From the NCBI GenBank assembly GCA_009829735.1, contig CM020618.1:19205346-19269345 (forward strand): a stretch of 64,000 nucleotides of DNA. The letters are read 5' to 3'. The notes beneath the pieces are model-generated. The model had not been told where the DNA came from. It did not search any database and saw only the letters and a list, made by a program, of their open reading frames with translations. The position numbers and the translations under genes are program-made. Position 1 is the first letter of the stretch. Each line of letters begins with the position of its first letter. The DNA is from Pyropia yezoensis. Lineage: Eukaryota > Rhodophyta > Bangiophyceae > Bangiales > Bangiaceae. Shown in pieces: positions 32,671-43,807 of this stretch.

Positions 32671-34279
32671 GCGACTGCAACAGGGGAGGGGAGCCGCAGG
32701 GTGGTGGCGACAGCACGACACCCACCACAGAGAGGAAGAAAGTCCGGCTCACAGGCGGAAACCAGCCGTCACAGAGACGGCACCGACCGTGCTGCGCGGC
32801 AGCAATGGGAAGCTGCCACGGAAGACGGGCCGCTCCTCTGTCGCACCAACTCCGACGACCTCATATACCGCCTTCCACGGAGAAAGGGAGTGCCCTGCCC
32901 GTTCCTTGAACATCGCCCAGGTCCGCCGGCGCCACAAAAGGTGCCAGTCGACAGCTGGTCAGAGGCCCCCACGCTCACGCCCCTCTCCACCACGCAAGCA
33001 GACAAAAACCGCGCGGACAGCCATTGGCCAGCATCACACCAGCAGCGGTGGACGCCCCCGCCCCCGCCCCCAAATCCCAGCAGCCCCCCAACAGTCGCCA
33101 CCAGGGGAGCCAGGTGCACACAGCCTCTCCCTCGCCAACGTCATCGGTAGCCGCGGCAGCCCAAATTACGGCCGCCCTACCACACCGCAGATACTGAAGC
33201 GGGGACATCATCCTCCCTCGCCCCCCCGCTCCCTGCTCCTTCACAACACTCCGGGAAAGCAGCGGTGTGCCGTGACGTGCTCTGCCCATCTCACCTCATC
33301 CCAGCCAACAGACCGCCCCATAGGGCACCGAGCGCCGCACGCCTGTCTACAATCAGCGTCAGAGGGGAACAAGAAAAATATGGCAGCAGCGCCAGGCAAA
33401 AGCACCCAGTGGGTGAGTGGCCACTCACCCCAACCGCCAACGTGCGCTGGTAAGGCCAACGGATGGGGCAGAGGCCCGCAGCGGCGAGGAAGGGCGGTCG
33501 TAACGGCTGCTCGTCCCCAATTCCACCGCCACCGCCGGTCGACCGTGGTGAAGGCGCACCCACACGCAACGCCACGAGGATCAGCCGTGTAGCGCCGGCG
33601 TGACGGCGTGACGTCATCAACGATCACCGTTACATGCCGGGCCGGGCGTGCATGCGCCCAAAGTTGGCCGGCCCTACATAGCTACATGGGAGCTGCAGAC
33701 CAGAGCTGGACAATGGCCGGCCCCGCGGGGGCTGCGAAGACCAGCGCTGGCCAGCGAATAAGAGGCCCTTGTCTGCGGCAACCAAGGACGTCCTTCCAAT
33801 TTGCCCACATCCACACGAGATGACCAACTGACCAACTATTCGGGAATGCGGTACTGGTCGAATACATATCGAGGGGAAGGACGGTCAATCGTGGTGATGT
33901 CGTGAAATTATATACACAATTTCTTTCACGCTCGCTGACGAGAAATAGACAATGAAATTCGTAGCGCTCAGATCGCATTCGGGACTGGTGTGCCTCGCTC
34001 CCAGGATCAAGTTGGAGCGAAAACTGATGCGCATCGGCGGCCGCATCGAACCCCCGGTCTGAGCACGCCCCGAGCTCGAAAATTCCGATGCGGGGCCTCA
34101 GCGGAAAAAGTCCCTAGCTAGCGGACCATTCGAACAGGCTCCCGCCCGCGGGGCAAGCCTTTTGTCCTTCTCGCTCTAGCTATCGGCCTGTGCGCCATAA
34201 GGAGGGCAGCTATGGCGGTCTCCCCTTCCGTCTATGCTGTGGGCATGCCCTCGCCACACCATCATGCAGACCCCCGCGC
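32671..34279. other. Upstream region of the malectin gene, no supported gene
   Basis: About 1.6 kb separate the malectin start from the end of the GMC gene. From 33,820 to 34,130 the DNA is unusually AT-rich for this window and contains a small perfect inverted repeat (GAAATT, eight bases, AATTTC at 33,902-33,921) and several TCGA words. It may be a relic of a small transposon. No gene is called. Confidence 0.45.
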
Positions 34280-35980
34280 CTACTGCCCCCGGAACTGGCG
34301 AATGAAGGCCTCGGAGGCATGCTCTGCGAGCATATAGACTGACGCCATTGGTCCCGCCGACCGTGGCATGGCCGGCAGCGCCGACGCGTCCACCACCCAT
34401 AGATTGCCGACCCCCTTGACACGCAGCGTCGCTTCCAGGACGCGGCCGACGCTGCAGCCGCCGACCAGGTGAGCGCCAGACGTTGCGGTGCGGCGGACCA
34501 GCTCTTCGGTCAGCCGGGTGTCGGCACCAGGCACCGTCTCGGTCATTCCAAATGCTGGGCGAAAGCCTTCCACCACCGCCTGCAGCTTCCGCATGCAGGC
34601 AAGGAGGGTGGCCATGTCGCGGCGGTTGCCCAGCAGGTTGGTCTCCACACGGGGCGGCGTAAGCGGGTCCGTCGCCGCCGCGCCCACCGGAAGCGACAGC
34701 CGCCCTCGGGAGGTAGGATTGGCCAGACACCCCGAATTGTACTCGGGCTTGCCAGGCACGGACGACGCAAACCCGGCGGGAAAGTACGCACCTTCGCCTG
34801 TGGTCACTCGGCCGAGCCCCACCGACAAGGCGGCACCGAGGGGGCCCCCGCGGCCCGCCCGCCACCTCCGAAGCGTCGCGGGGTCTGCCAGGAGCGTCGC
34901 GTTGTTGACCGCCGCCAGCGGCACGCCGTCATAGGCGCCAACGACCCTGCCGACGGAGCGGGCCAGCAGCCCCTCCCCGACGGGCAAGTCCACCACCGGC
35001 CGCACCCCCGCCGACCGCAGCGCCTGGGGGCGGCCAATGCCCGACCGCAGCAGCAGCGGCGCCGACCCGTACGGCCCCGCAGCAGTAATGACGCCCAGCC
35101 GTGCGCGGAGGGTGGTGGTGCGCGGCGGGCGGCCGTCGCCCGCTGACGCGGTCGGCACAACCTCCACGCCAACCACACCGACGAGGCCCCCGCGCCGCCC
35201 ACCGCCGCGTCCGTGGTGTGGCGCCAGCACCACCCTCGCCACCGTCACCCCCTGGCGGACGACCAGGTTGCGCGCGCACGCGCCGCGCGCGGCGGGCGCC
35301 ACGTACGCCCGCCCCGCGTCCACCCGGCGGCCGCGGCCGTCAATGGCCAGCCGCTGGAGCCACACCCCCCGGCGGGACTGCGGCGCGCCGCCGCCCGCGT
35401 CAGTGACGCGGGGCAGCCCCGCGGCGGCGGCGGCGGCGACCCAGTCGGTCAGGTACTCGTGGCGGAGGCCCCGCGGGGGCACCCGCACGCCCAGCGTCGC
35501 CGCGGCGCGCGCGTAGGCGCGCGCCGCGACCGTCGCGGTGAGGTGGGCGACCCCCCACGCCGCGGCGCCGGCGCCGTCGTCGGCCGGCTCGGACCACTGG
35601 GCCGCGTTGACGGCCGACGAGCCGCCCAGCGTGGCTCCCGTCACCAGCGCGACCGGCCGGCCGCGGAGGCCCGCGTTGGCCGCCGACGGGAAGGCCGCCG
35701 CCACGGACGGGGTGGACCACGAGCCGGCGACGAGCCGCGGCGACCGCACCAGCAGCTCCTCCGTCGCGTTGCGTGGGGCGCCCCGCTCCAGCAGCAGCAC
35801 TCGCACGCGGGGCAGCGCGGCACACAGCCGCGCAGCAAGGACGCACCCGGCCGTGCCGCCGCCAATGATGATCACGTCCGCGTCGGGGGGGGGTGACGCG
35901 TGGGTGGCGGCGACCAGTAGCGCCGTTGTCACAGCGGCGGCTAACGCGGCCATGGCGTGGACCGCGCCAGGGCGGACCAT
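34280..35980 (-). CDS. GMC-family FAD oxidoreductase, secreted
   Basis: ATG at 35,980 gives 566 residues, the usual family length. A signal peptide occupies about residues 1-29. The FAD-binding loop is IIIGGGTAGCVLAARL (residues 37-52) and is followed by LLLERG. GMC signature 1 is GATLGGSSAVN (115-125). Signature 2 is GPYGSAPLLLRSGIG (302-316), with Ala where Pro or Ser is usual. The first catalytic His is in SGAHLVGGCS (His504), followed by NLWVVDASALPAMP. In the final motif, where the family has a second catalytic His or Asn, this protein reads SAGPMASVYMLAE, with Met at the aligned position. Family members oxidise alcohols, sugars or choline. The substrate cannot be read from sequence. Intronless. 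Confidence 0.88.
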   Translation of the reverse strand: MVRPGAVHAMAALAAAVTTALLVAATHASPPPDADVIIIGGGTAGCVLAARLCAALPRVRVLLLERGAPRNATEELLVRSPRLVAGSWSTPSVAAAFPSAANAGLRGRPVALVTGATLGGSSAVNAAQWSEPADDGAGAAAWGVAHLTATVAARAYARAAATLGVRVPPRGLRHEYLTDWVAAAAAAGLPRVTDAGGGAPQSRRGVWLQRLAIDGRGRRVDAGRAYVAPAARGACARNLVVRQGVTVARVVLAPHHGRGGGRRGGLVGVVGVEVVPTASAGDGRPPRTTTLRARLGVITAAGPYGSAPLLLRSGIGRPQALRSAGVRPVVDLPVGEGLLARSVGRVVGAYDGVPLAAVNNATLLADPATLRRWRAGRGGPLGAALSVGLGRVTTGEGAYFPAGFASSVPGKPEYNSGCLANPTSRGRLSLPVGAAATDPLTPPRVETNLLGNRRDMATLLACMRKLQAVVEGFRPAFGMTETVPGADTRLTEELVRRTATSGAHLVGGCSVGRVLEATLRVKGVGNLWVVDASALPAMPRSAGPMASVYMLAEHASEAFIRQFRGQ

Positions 35981-38210
35981 CTTGTCGGGGAGGGGGTGGT
36001 TGGGGGGGGGTGGGGGGAGGGGGAGAGGGAGAAGGGAGCCGATGGGAAATGGCTCAGGGAGCTATACGCGTGGGCACACACCGGCGGCGTCGCACAAGGG
36101 TGACGGCTCGGCCGTGGTTACGGTGGCGACCCAGGGAGCTCCTTTCAAGAGCCGCCAACGAAGCGAAGGACGGGGGGGGCAGAACGAGGTGCACGCTCGT
36201 TGGGAACTGCCCTCCCGCACCAGCTCGACTGTTAGGTACCTCCATTACATTCTCAGGAAGCTGCTACCCCTCCCCAGCGGCATCCCGCGTCGCCTGCCGG
36301 TTGGCGCATTGTGCGCTGGCACCACACTCTCTATAGGATCCGCCGCCCCCCCTCGCTGTCCGCCCCCGGGCGGGCTCCCCCCCCCCTCCTCCCCTCGCCC
36401 GTGTCGCTGGGCCCGGGCGTGCTACAGCGAATGAGTGGTCCTCACGAACGCGCCAGTGAGGGGGCCAGCCTAGCACAGCTCACTCTGAGCTGGCTGCCGC
36501 AACGGGCCTCTGCCAGACCAAGAAAAGAGAGGGTGGGCGGCATCATTCCTCGCGACGGTCATGCCATCACGATGACGGGCTCCCCCACGATGACGGGCCG
36601 CCTCACGATGCGTGGCACAGCCGTCAGCACCCACCCGGCCAACCTCACCTCATCCAATTGGGCACTCACCAAACGGCGGACCATTCCAAGGCCCGCCCCG
36701 CACGCGTTTCTCTGGCCATCCCGGTCACATCGAGGGCGCGGAAGTATGGTCTCTGGGGTGAGTGCGGTGGTCCGTCCTCCCTCACTCTCACCCGCCAGCC
36801 CGTATGAACGGTGACCTCGTTGCCGCGCGCCCGCCATCCACCCCGGATCCCCTCCACTGCCGGCCGCCAGTGTGCCCGGACCCCCAACGGTTGGGGTACA
36901 GTACACCCGCTGGTCTCCTCCTCCCCCCAGTCGCCACGCCAGTGACAACTGCAAACGTGGTGGGGAGGAGGTGCAGCGGCGGCAGCCGCAGGTGGATCTC
37001 CCAAGCAAGGGGCGGCCGTGGTGGGGAGGGACAGGGCATAGTGGGCACCACACCGCGCCTCTTCTCCTCCTTCATCGATGCCGCGGGGGGGGGAGGGGGG
37101 GGCGAGCCGAGGTACGGTCGTAGGAGACTTGGCAAACAACAGGGCGACCCACATTGGGTGGTGGGCGAGCAACAAGCATTGCCGCACCGCGTTCTTGCTT
37201 TGCTCACTTTGAGCGTGCCTGCCTGTTTAGAGGGCAGGGTGGGGGGGGTAGGTAGCTGCGGAGCGCGCGTGCGTGGGAGGGCACTCTGACAACCGCTCCA
37301 TGGCATGAAGGATCAACGATCTCGGGCCATGCAGGGACGGTCGACTGACGCTTTGGATAGTGCTTTGGGAAAGCGGTGGGGGCCCTAGTGTCTGGATGGG
37401 GTTACGGTTCCTGTGCGCACGGACAGCCACGACACCGACGCGATTCTGTTGTCTCTTTTCCCCTGTTGTTGCAGTCCCGTGGTCGGGGACGCACACTGTT
37501 GGTGGGTCGAAGAGCAAGGGCACATGGACACAAAGGCACAAGCGGGGCGATGCTGCGCGCGACCAGCTGGCGGTGGGGACCGTAACGACCACTGACCGCA
37601 GCTGTAGGTGGCGACGGCTCCACACGAGGCCAGTGACACTTGGTGTTTCGTTACCACACTCTGCATACGACAGCGGCTAACGGTCCTCACGCAAGGCTGC
37701 GCGTCAGTGGCTGCCACCGCTGACATTGAAACACAAAGAGTGGTCGATCTCCCATTCCAGCAGACAGCGGTACGTGCGCCCATGATGGAAGGGAAAGCGG
37801 TAGCATGGATGGGCACGGAAGGGCGTTTGCGCCCCCTCTTGGATGGTCCGGAGCGTAGTCCCGCTGGGGGCTGTGGGGGACAATCCGGTTGGTGGCCACG
37901 CCCGAGAAGGCAGGTGCGCAGCGTCGGAGGCGCGGCTGGCAGGGTCCACACGGGAGCTTGGCGAGGGCGGTGGCGGGAAAAGAGCGCGCAACAGCAGCCT
38001 GGTCGAGGCGCTCTCCGTCCTGCGAGTGGTGAAGAGAAGAAAGAATGATAGAATAAAGGTAGCTCTGCATCATGGCTACCATCCGAGGGACGGTCGCATC
38101 ACCGCCCCTTACCGCCGACGGTCGCATCACCGCCCCTTCAAAAAAAAAAAGACCATCCACGAACCCACTCACTATACATAGAAAAACACAGAAGGAATAA
38201 GAAAGGCGCT
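35981..38210. other. Intergenic, no supported gene
   Basis: The poly-G rich stretch at 35,987-36,030 is upstream of the GMC start. A threefold ACGATG(ACGGGC) repeat with about 18-bp spacing lies at 36,570-36,612. A minus-strand frame of 41 codons ending at 36,559 (start MVRRLVSAQLDEVRLAGW) looks partly protein-like but has no support. The rest is featureless. Confidence 0.45.
38089..38138 (+). repeat. 28-bp direct repeat, two copies
   Basis: GACGGTCGCATCACCGCCCC begins at 38,089 and 38,117. The second copy runs into a 10-base A tract. Confidence 0.85.
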
Positions 38211-38669
38211 TCAAAACAGTTCCCACCCCGGGTGCATCACCACCTCTGCCGCCTCGCGTTCTGGGGGTGGCACTGGCACAAAGCCGTCGCGCCCGCCTCT
38301 CCTCCTGCCGCCGCCGCCGCCGCCGCCGCCTCGGCGCAGCGCCGCGGCCGCCGCGGCGGGGCCCGCGCAAAAAGCCTCAAACGCCATGGCCGCCGCGGGG
38401 GCGCCCTGCTCGGCCAGCACCATGGGCGCTAGGTGCCACACCTCGGGGGCGGGGACCACCATGGTCACCACCGTCGGCGCCAACGCTCGCCGTTGTTGCC
38501 GGCGGGCCAGGGGGGACCGCCCCACCGGTCGTGCGGTGCCGCCGACCGTGGCGTGCGAGAGGGGGGCGCCGGCGCAGCGCCGGGTGGGGAGGCCCGCCGG
38601 CGTGGCCGTGAAGGCGATGACGGGGGAGGGGTTTGTAGGTGGGGGATGGGGGGCGCGACCGGCCGCCAT
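38211..38669 (-). CDS. Hypothetical protein, paralogue A of a divergent pair
   Basis: The frame starts at ATG 38,669 (context CAATGG) and ends at TGA 38,211, giving 152 residues. The C-terminal half contains WHLAPMVLAEQGAPAAAMAF, an Ala run, a Gly/Arg run and the ending EAAEVVMHPGWELF. The protein encoded at 40,925-41,452 has the same order: LSPMVRAEQG, an Ala/Gly stretch, then a VVMHP ending. The two genes point away from each other. No signal peptide or known domain is seen. The family is unrecognised and function is unknown. The upstream polypyrimidine tract may conceal an additional 5' exon. Confidence 0.5.
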   Translation of the reverse strand: MAAGRAPHPPPTNPSPVIAFTATPAGLPTRRCAGAPLSHATVGGTARPVGRSPLARRQQRRALAPTVVTMVVPAPEVWHLAPMVLAEQGAPAAAMAFEAFCAGPAAAAAALRRGGGGGGGGRRRGGRDGFVPVPPPEREAAEVVMHPGWELF

Positions 38670-40924
38670 TGTAGAGGGGGGGTGGGGGGGAGGGGGGGGG
38701 GGGGGGGAGGGGGGCGGGAGAACAGCTCACCGACGAGCGCAACGGAGTGCGAAAAGGCGGGGGCGGGGATGAGCAGCGCCGATCCGGAAAGGAAGGGGGT
38801 GACGGAAGACGCGGATGGACGGGCGCGTCGAGGGAGCAGGGAGGGGAGGGGATGGTTGACGACGGAGCGCGGAGGTGGGAAGGGTGTGAAGTAGCGTCTG
38901 ATGTGGCGGACGCGGCAGTGGGCGCACGAAGCGGCCGGTGAAGACGTGAAGGCAGGGAGACCGTGGTGCGCACAGCAGTGGTGGTGATATGGGAGCGGCC
39001 CCCCCCGAGCGGCTCGCGCAGGCCTGCCGCGCCACAACCCTCGTCTCGCCCACCCCCCCCCCCCCCCCGCCAGTGGTGGCACCAGTGGACACCCACCGCC
39101 AGCAGCGGGTGTGGCGGCACGGCAGCGCACACGTGCCCCCCCCCCCCCCCACAGCGCCCGCGGCGCCGTGTGCGGTCGGCCCGTCATTGGCCTCCTCATC
39201 ATCGGCGGCTGGCCGCCACAGGCGCGGCGGGTGCGGGGCCAGCAACCTGGTGGGCCGCCTTCGTGCGGCATCCTTCGTGCAGCCACCTTCGTGCGGCCAT
39301 TGGGGGGGATTGGCCCCCCCCCCCACCCCGCACAGGACCCAACAGGGAACAGCGCCCCTCCCCCATGGCCATTCAGCAAACGGCCGCACGTATTCGTGCG
39401 GTTAGCCGGCGGCATCTTCCATGGCGAGGCGGAAAGGAGGGAGTCAAATGACAGGCTATGTACTTCAATTGGGCCCGCAGAGGGAGCCCGTTGGCGGAGC
39501 CCTCTGCTGCGCGATTGCCGCACGAAGATGGCGGCGGCGGCCGGCCGTCGCGCCGCGCCGGCGAGGGCCGCGCGAGGAGCATGGAGGTGCGGCCTGGAGA
39601 TTGGAGGGGGGCCCCGCGGTGCGCCTGTGCGCAAACCGCCACCATGCCATTCTCCCGCGGGAGGGCGCCCTCTTTGGATCGAGACTGGCCAAAACCGCCA
39701 CCCGCCGGGCCAGATGCACAGCGGCGCCCGCGCATCGTCCACCGCGACCGCGCTGTGAAAAACAGGGCCGCCACCGTTGTCATTGTCAATGGGGTCATGT
39801 GGCCCCCCCGCTCTATGCGGTGAGACACACCCAGCCCGGCAACACCCCGTGACGCCGGTGGTGGCCCGCCGTCCCCGCGGGGACTCGGCCGTGGCGGTGG
39901 TGCGACGCGGTCCCCCGCTGGCACCCCCCCGCAGGTGCCTGGACCGGCACACGATGCCTTCACGTCGCCTCCCAGCGGGTGACCCACAGGCCCGCGTCCG
40001 CGTCGTGCAGCCGGCGGCCCGCCCCCCCCCCGAGCCGGCCCGCTGTCCGGCGGCGGCAAGGCAGCCGCGCGGGGACCCAAGCTCCTCCCCCGCCCCTCCC
40101 CCCATACCCGCGCTGTCAATGGGAGCGCTGCGCGCACCTCCCCCCCCCTGTTGGCGTCCCTCCCCCCTTGGCCTCGCCGTCAGCCGATGGCTGTGGCTGC
40201 CGACGCTATCTACCCCCCGCCCCTCAAGCACGACACAGGCTGCGCTCTGGCCAGCGCCGACCCACCGACGTGCTGCTCGCCCCTCCCCTGTTGGTGTCGC
40301 TTCGTGCAGCTGGCGGCCCGCCCCTCTGCCCTTCCGGCCGGCTGACGCGCCGCGGCCGTCGGGCGCGCAGCGACGGCGTGCCTGTACCACCCACCTGCGC
40401 CCTCTCCCCCTGCTCCTCCTCCGCGAGGTCGTTTGGCCACCGTATACAGCGGCTGCCAACGGGCCCTCCGTACCGCACTACACGCGCACGCGGCTGCCTG
40501 CGCTGGGGCGCGTCGCGTGGGGGCTTGGCGGTGGTGCTGCTGTCGCGCCCGTCCCGCCACGAAGCGTCATCTGAGTGGCGGCCAGGGCGCGGCGTAGGGG
40601 GGGGGGGGTGGTGGTGGTGCGGCGCCAGACGCGCGGCGGCGTGGTGGGAGAGCCCTTTTTTAATGGCCCCTCGGGCGCGGCGGTGACCGTCGCCTCAAGC
40701 GGCAGCACGTCAGGCGCAGCGCCACGGTCGTGCTCTGCCCACACCCCCTCCCATCGCGCTAGTCTGCCGGCCGGTCGTCGCGCCTGTGGGCCCTCGGCTT
40801 CCACACCATTTTGTTCTCCGCCGTGTCCCCTTTTTTTTTGTACCTCCCGCTTCCCCCCTTGCGCCGGCCTCGACCTTCCTCCCCCACGCCACACGTCCCG
40901 TTGCCGCTCCTGAGCTAGCTAGCC
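38670..40924. other. Divergent intergenic region between paralogues
   Basis: About 2.25 kb lie between the two start codons and should contain both promoters. A CTTCGTGCGGC-type repeat (three imperfect copies) lies at 39,258-39,297. A 59-codon plus-strand frame at 39,644-39,823 starts in an ideal context (GCCACCATG) and reads MPFSRGRAPSLDRDWPKPPP onward. It is a possible small gene but unsupported otherwise. Long minus-strand open frames here are Arg/Gly/Pro composition effects. Confidence 0.4.
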
Positions 40925-41452
40925 ATGGTCCCTGCTACGGTGGCCTTTGTGCCCCCCCTTCCCTCTTGGCAGCACCGCTCCCACTGCTGCCCCGCTGTTG
41001 CAGCCACCACCTTCACCCCCGCCGCCAAAACGCCCGCCCCCGACCGCCGCCGCGCGGCCGGCGGCCCCCCTGCGGCCTCTGTCGCTGCCCGCCACCCCCC
41101 CTTGGTGTCTGTGTATGCACGACATGGTGGCAGCAGCAGCAGCAGGAACAACAGCAGCAGCAGCAGCAGCGGCAGCAGCAGCAGCGGCAGGAGCAGCAGC
41201 AGCAGCAGCAGCAGCATCGAAAGGGGTGGCCGGCGGCCGGCGTCAACCCCCCCCCCCCGGTGGGGCCGCCTCTCACCCATGGTCCGGGCAGAGCAGGGGG
41301 TTGCGGCGGTTGCGGTGGAGCTCGAGGCGTTCCTGGTGGCGGCCCACGGGGGCGGGGGGGTGGTGGGGGCTGCCGCCGCCGCCGCCGCCCCGGCGGCCGT
41401 CCCCACGGCCGTGGGGGTGGTGGTCATGCACCCGCCCGTCAGCGCGTGGTAG
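40925..41452 (+). CDS. Hypothetical protein, paralogue B, with poly-Ser tract
   Basis: ATG at 40,925 lies in a strong context (GCCATGG) and the stop TAG is at 41,450-41,452, giving 175 residues. A CAG/AGC repeat encodes a Ser-rich tract of about 30 residues in the middle. After it come LSPMVRAEQGVAAVAVELEA, an Ala/Gly run, and the ending VGVVVMHPPVSAW. These match paralogue A (38,211-38,669, minus strand) in order and in the words PMV-x-AEQG and VVMHP. The Ser tract is absent from paralogue A. No known domain is recognised. Confidence 0.5.
   Translation: MVPATVAFVPPLPSWQHRSHCCPAVAATTFTPAAKTPAPDRRRAAGGPPAASVAARHPPLVSVYARHGGSSSSRNNSSSSSSGSSSSGRSSSSSSSSIERGGRRPASTPPPRWGRLSPMVRAEQGVAAVAVELEAFLVAAHGGGGVVGAAAAAAAPAAVPTAVGVVVMHPPVSAW
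41131..41214 (+). repeat. CAG/AGC trinucleotide repeat
   Basis: About 28 triplets of CAG with GGA, AAC and CGG interruptions, read in frame as AGC (Ser) by the surrounding gene. The interruptions split it into pure runs of at most eight. Confidence 0.85.
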
Positions 41453-42184
41453 CATTCTCCCCCACTCCCCCCCTTCCCCCCCCCCTGCCCATCACACGCG
41501 CGCGTCAGGTGGCAGCCCGTGGCGCCCCACCGCTGCTCGTGCCGGCCCCACCGCGCCGCCCACGGTAGGTGGGCCCGCCACCGGCCGGCGGCGTGCGGAG
41601 CTCACGCGGGGCCAAGCGAGGTGCTATTTCCCCCTCTTTTGGTTGTAGCCGACGTGAGGAGGCGGGGAGCGGGGCGGCCAGGGGGTCTCAAGCCGGGCGA
41701 CGAGGCCCGCGCCGAGGAGAGCGGGGCCAGGGGGGGGGGGGGGGGGGGGGCGGGGGGAGCCCGCCCCCCCAACCCGCCCGTCCTGTCCCGCCCCGCTTGC
41801 TTGCGCTGCCCCGACGCCCCCCACCGACCCACAGCGACGGGCGGTGCGCCCCCGCCGCGGCGGCTTGAGCGTTCAAGGCTGGGAGGGGGTGCGGGAAGCG
41901 CCGAGCCGCTACGGCCGTTGGAGCCGCAAGGCCCTCCAGCCCCCCCTCCCCCCCCCCTCACCCGTTCCTGCTCCTGCAGAGGCGCGCGTGCCGCCACGCA
42001 CACCACCCCCACGCGGGGGAGGCGGCAGGCCGGCGTGCGCGCGCGTGAGCGCCGACGCGCCTCCTCCCCCTGCCGTCGACTCTGCCGGCACCCCCTTGCG
42101 CCGCTGCCGGCGGAGCCGACCTTCCGTCCCGCCACCCCCCCTCCGCCGCCGCCGTCGCCGCCGCTGCCGGTGGGTCCCAACGCG

Positions 42185-42225
<41 letters not shown>

Positions 42226-42818
42226 ACCGCCACCGCCGCCGCCGCTGACGCGGCGGGTGTGTACCCCCCCCTCCCCCCCCCGCCCGACGCTGGGCGCCCG
42301 CCGCGTGTGAGGGCGCCCGTCGCGGCGGCGGCCCTTCCCTCCGACGCCCTCACGCCGGGGAGGGGGGGCAGCTGTCGCCGGCGCGTGGAGGTGTGTAGCA
42401 CAGGTGAGGGGAAGGGGGGGCAAGAGGTCCGGGGGGGGGGCGGGCCGCAGGGGAGCGGAGTCCCGCGCCCGCCCCGTGCACGCCCGCCGGCGGGCCGGCC
42501 CTCGTTGGGCGAGATGTAAAGGGAGTGCGCCGTGGCCCCACTACGCCCCCTGGATGCTCCGTGGCCACGGCGCGCCCTGCCTTTTTTTGGTCATCGCGCC
42601 CTTGTCTTTTTTCTTGTTTGAAGTACTCCTTTTCTCGACCCCGTCCGTGCGGTGGGTGGCGGCGGACCACGCCTCAGGCCACCCGCCTGGCACCCCCTCT
42701 CCCAGCCACAGGGTTACCGTCGCACCCGCCCAACGGCCCTCCCCCCACCCCCCACCCCCCCACCCCCCAACACTTTCACGCTGCCCCCCCCCCCCCACCC
42801 CCAGACACATCCGAGAGG
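41453..42818. other. Intergenic, simple-sequence-rich, no supported gene
   Basis: A CCG triplet run lies at about 42,186-42,245, poly-G near 41,730, and poly-C near 42,760-42,800. Open frames on both strands are Pro/Gly/Arg-rich mirror images of each other without any domain. Confidence 0.45.
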
Positions 42819-43028
42819 TCACCTCTGCTCCTCCCCCTCCCCTGACCCCCCGCCTGGCCCTCTGTCGTGCCACCGCCGCGTGGGCGCGGGGTTGAGCAGC
42901 TCGGCAATGGACAGCTGCCGCCGCCGCGGGGGCCCTCCCCCCGCCCTTTCCCCGCCACCATCGCCGCTACCACCACCATCGCGGCCGCCGCCGCCACCGC
43001 CGCTGTCGTTGCCACCGCCACCCCAGTC

Positions 43029-43059
<31 letters not shown>

Positions 43060-43459
43060 CCGCCCCCGCCGCCCCCGCCACCGCCACCGCCCCAGCCGCC
43101 ATCGCCTCTGTTGCCACCACCACCTGCTGCCGCCGCGGCGGCGTCTGTGGCGGCGGCGGCAGCAGCGGTAGCAGAGGTCGCAGCACGGGCGCCGGCGGCC
43201 GCCGACTCGCCCGCGACGGGCAGTGGCGGCCGTTGCGGCGACGGTGGCGGTGGCGGTGGGGACGCCCGCGGCGGGCGTTGAGGGGATGGTGGGGGCTGTG
43301 GCCGGAGGGAGCGCGGCGGCCGCGGCGGCCGCGGCTGCCGTGGCCGCGGCGGCGTTAGCGGCACGATGGGCGCAGAGAGAAGGGCCACAAACGCCGCCAC
43401 CGCCGCGGGGTCGGCGGGCGGGCTGTCGCTGTCGCCGGTCGAGCCGCGACCGTCGTTGT

Positions 43460-43523
<64 letters not shown>

Positions 43524-43770
43524 GCCGCCGCCATCGCCTTGGCCGCCACCCCCACCAGCTGCCGCCGCGGCGGCGTCTGCGGCGGCGGCGGCCGCCGCCC
43601 TCGCCACCGCGAGGACCGTCGTCGGCGGCGGCAGCAGCGGCCGAGACGCCGGGTGGCTACCCGTTACCGCGCCGCTGCCGCCGCCTCCACCGTCGCCGCC
43701 GCTGCCGGCGGTGCTGGCCCTGGCAGCCGCCACGTCGGGCCACCCGCCCGTGGCGGTGGCCGTGTCGGCA

Positions 43771-43807
<37 letters not shown>

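Noticed and set aside
36559-36684. 41-codon minus-strand frame starting MVRRLVSAQLDEVRLAGW
   Set aside because: Partly protein-like, but its end is made by a small tandem repeat and there is no other support.
38465-40459. 664-codon minus-strand frame upstream of paralogue A
   Set aside because: Arg/Gly/Pro-rich composition shadow in a different frame from paralogue A, with no domain.
41602-42423. 273-codon minus-strand Gly-rich frame
   Set aside because: Generated by CCG and poly-G tracts and mirrored by an equally long Pro-rich plus frame.
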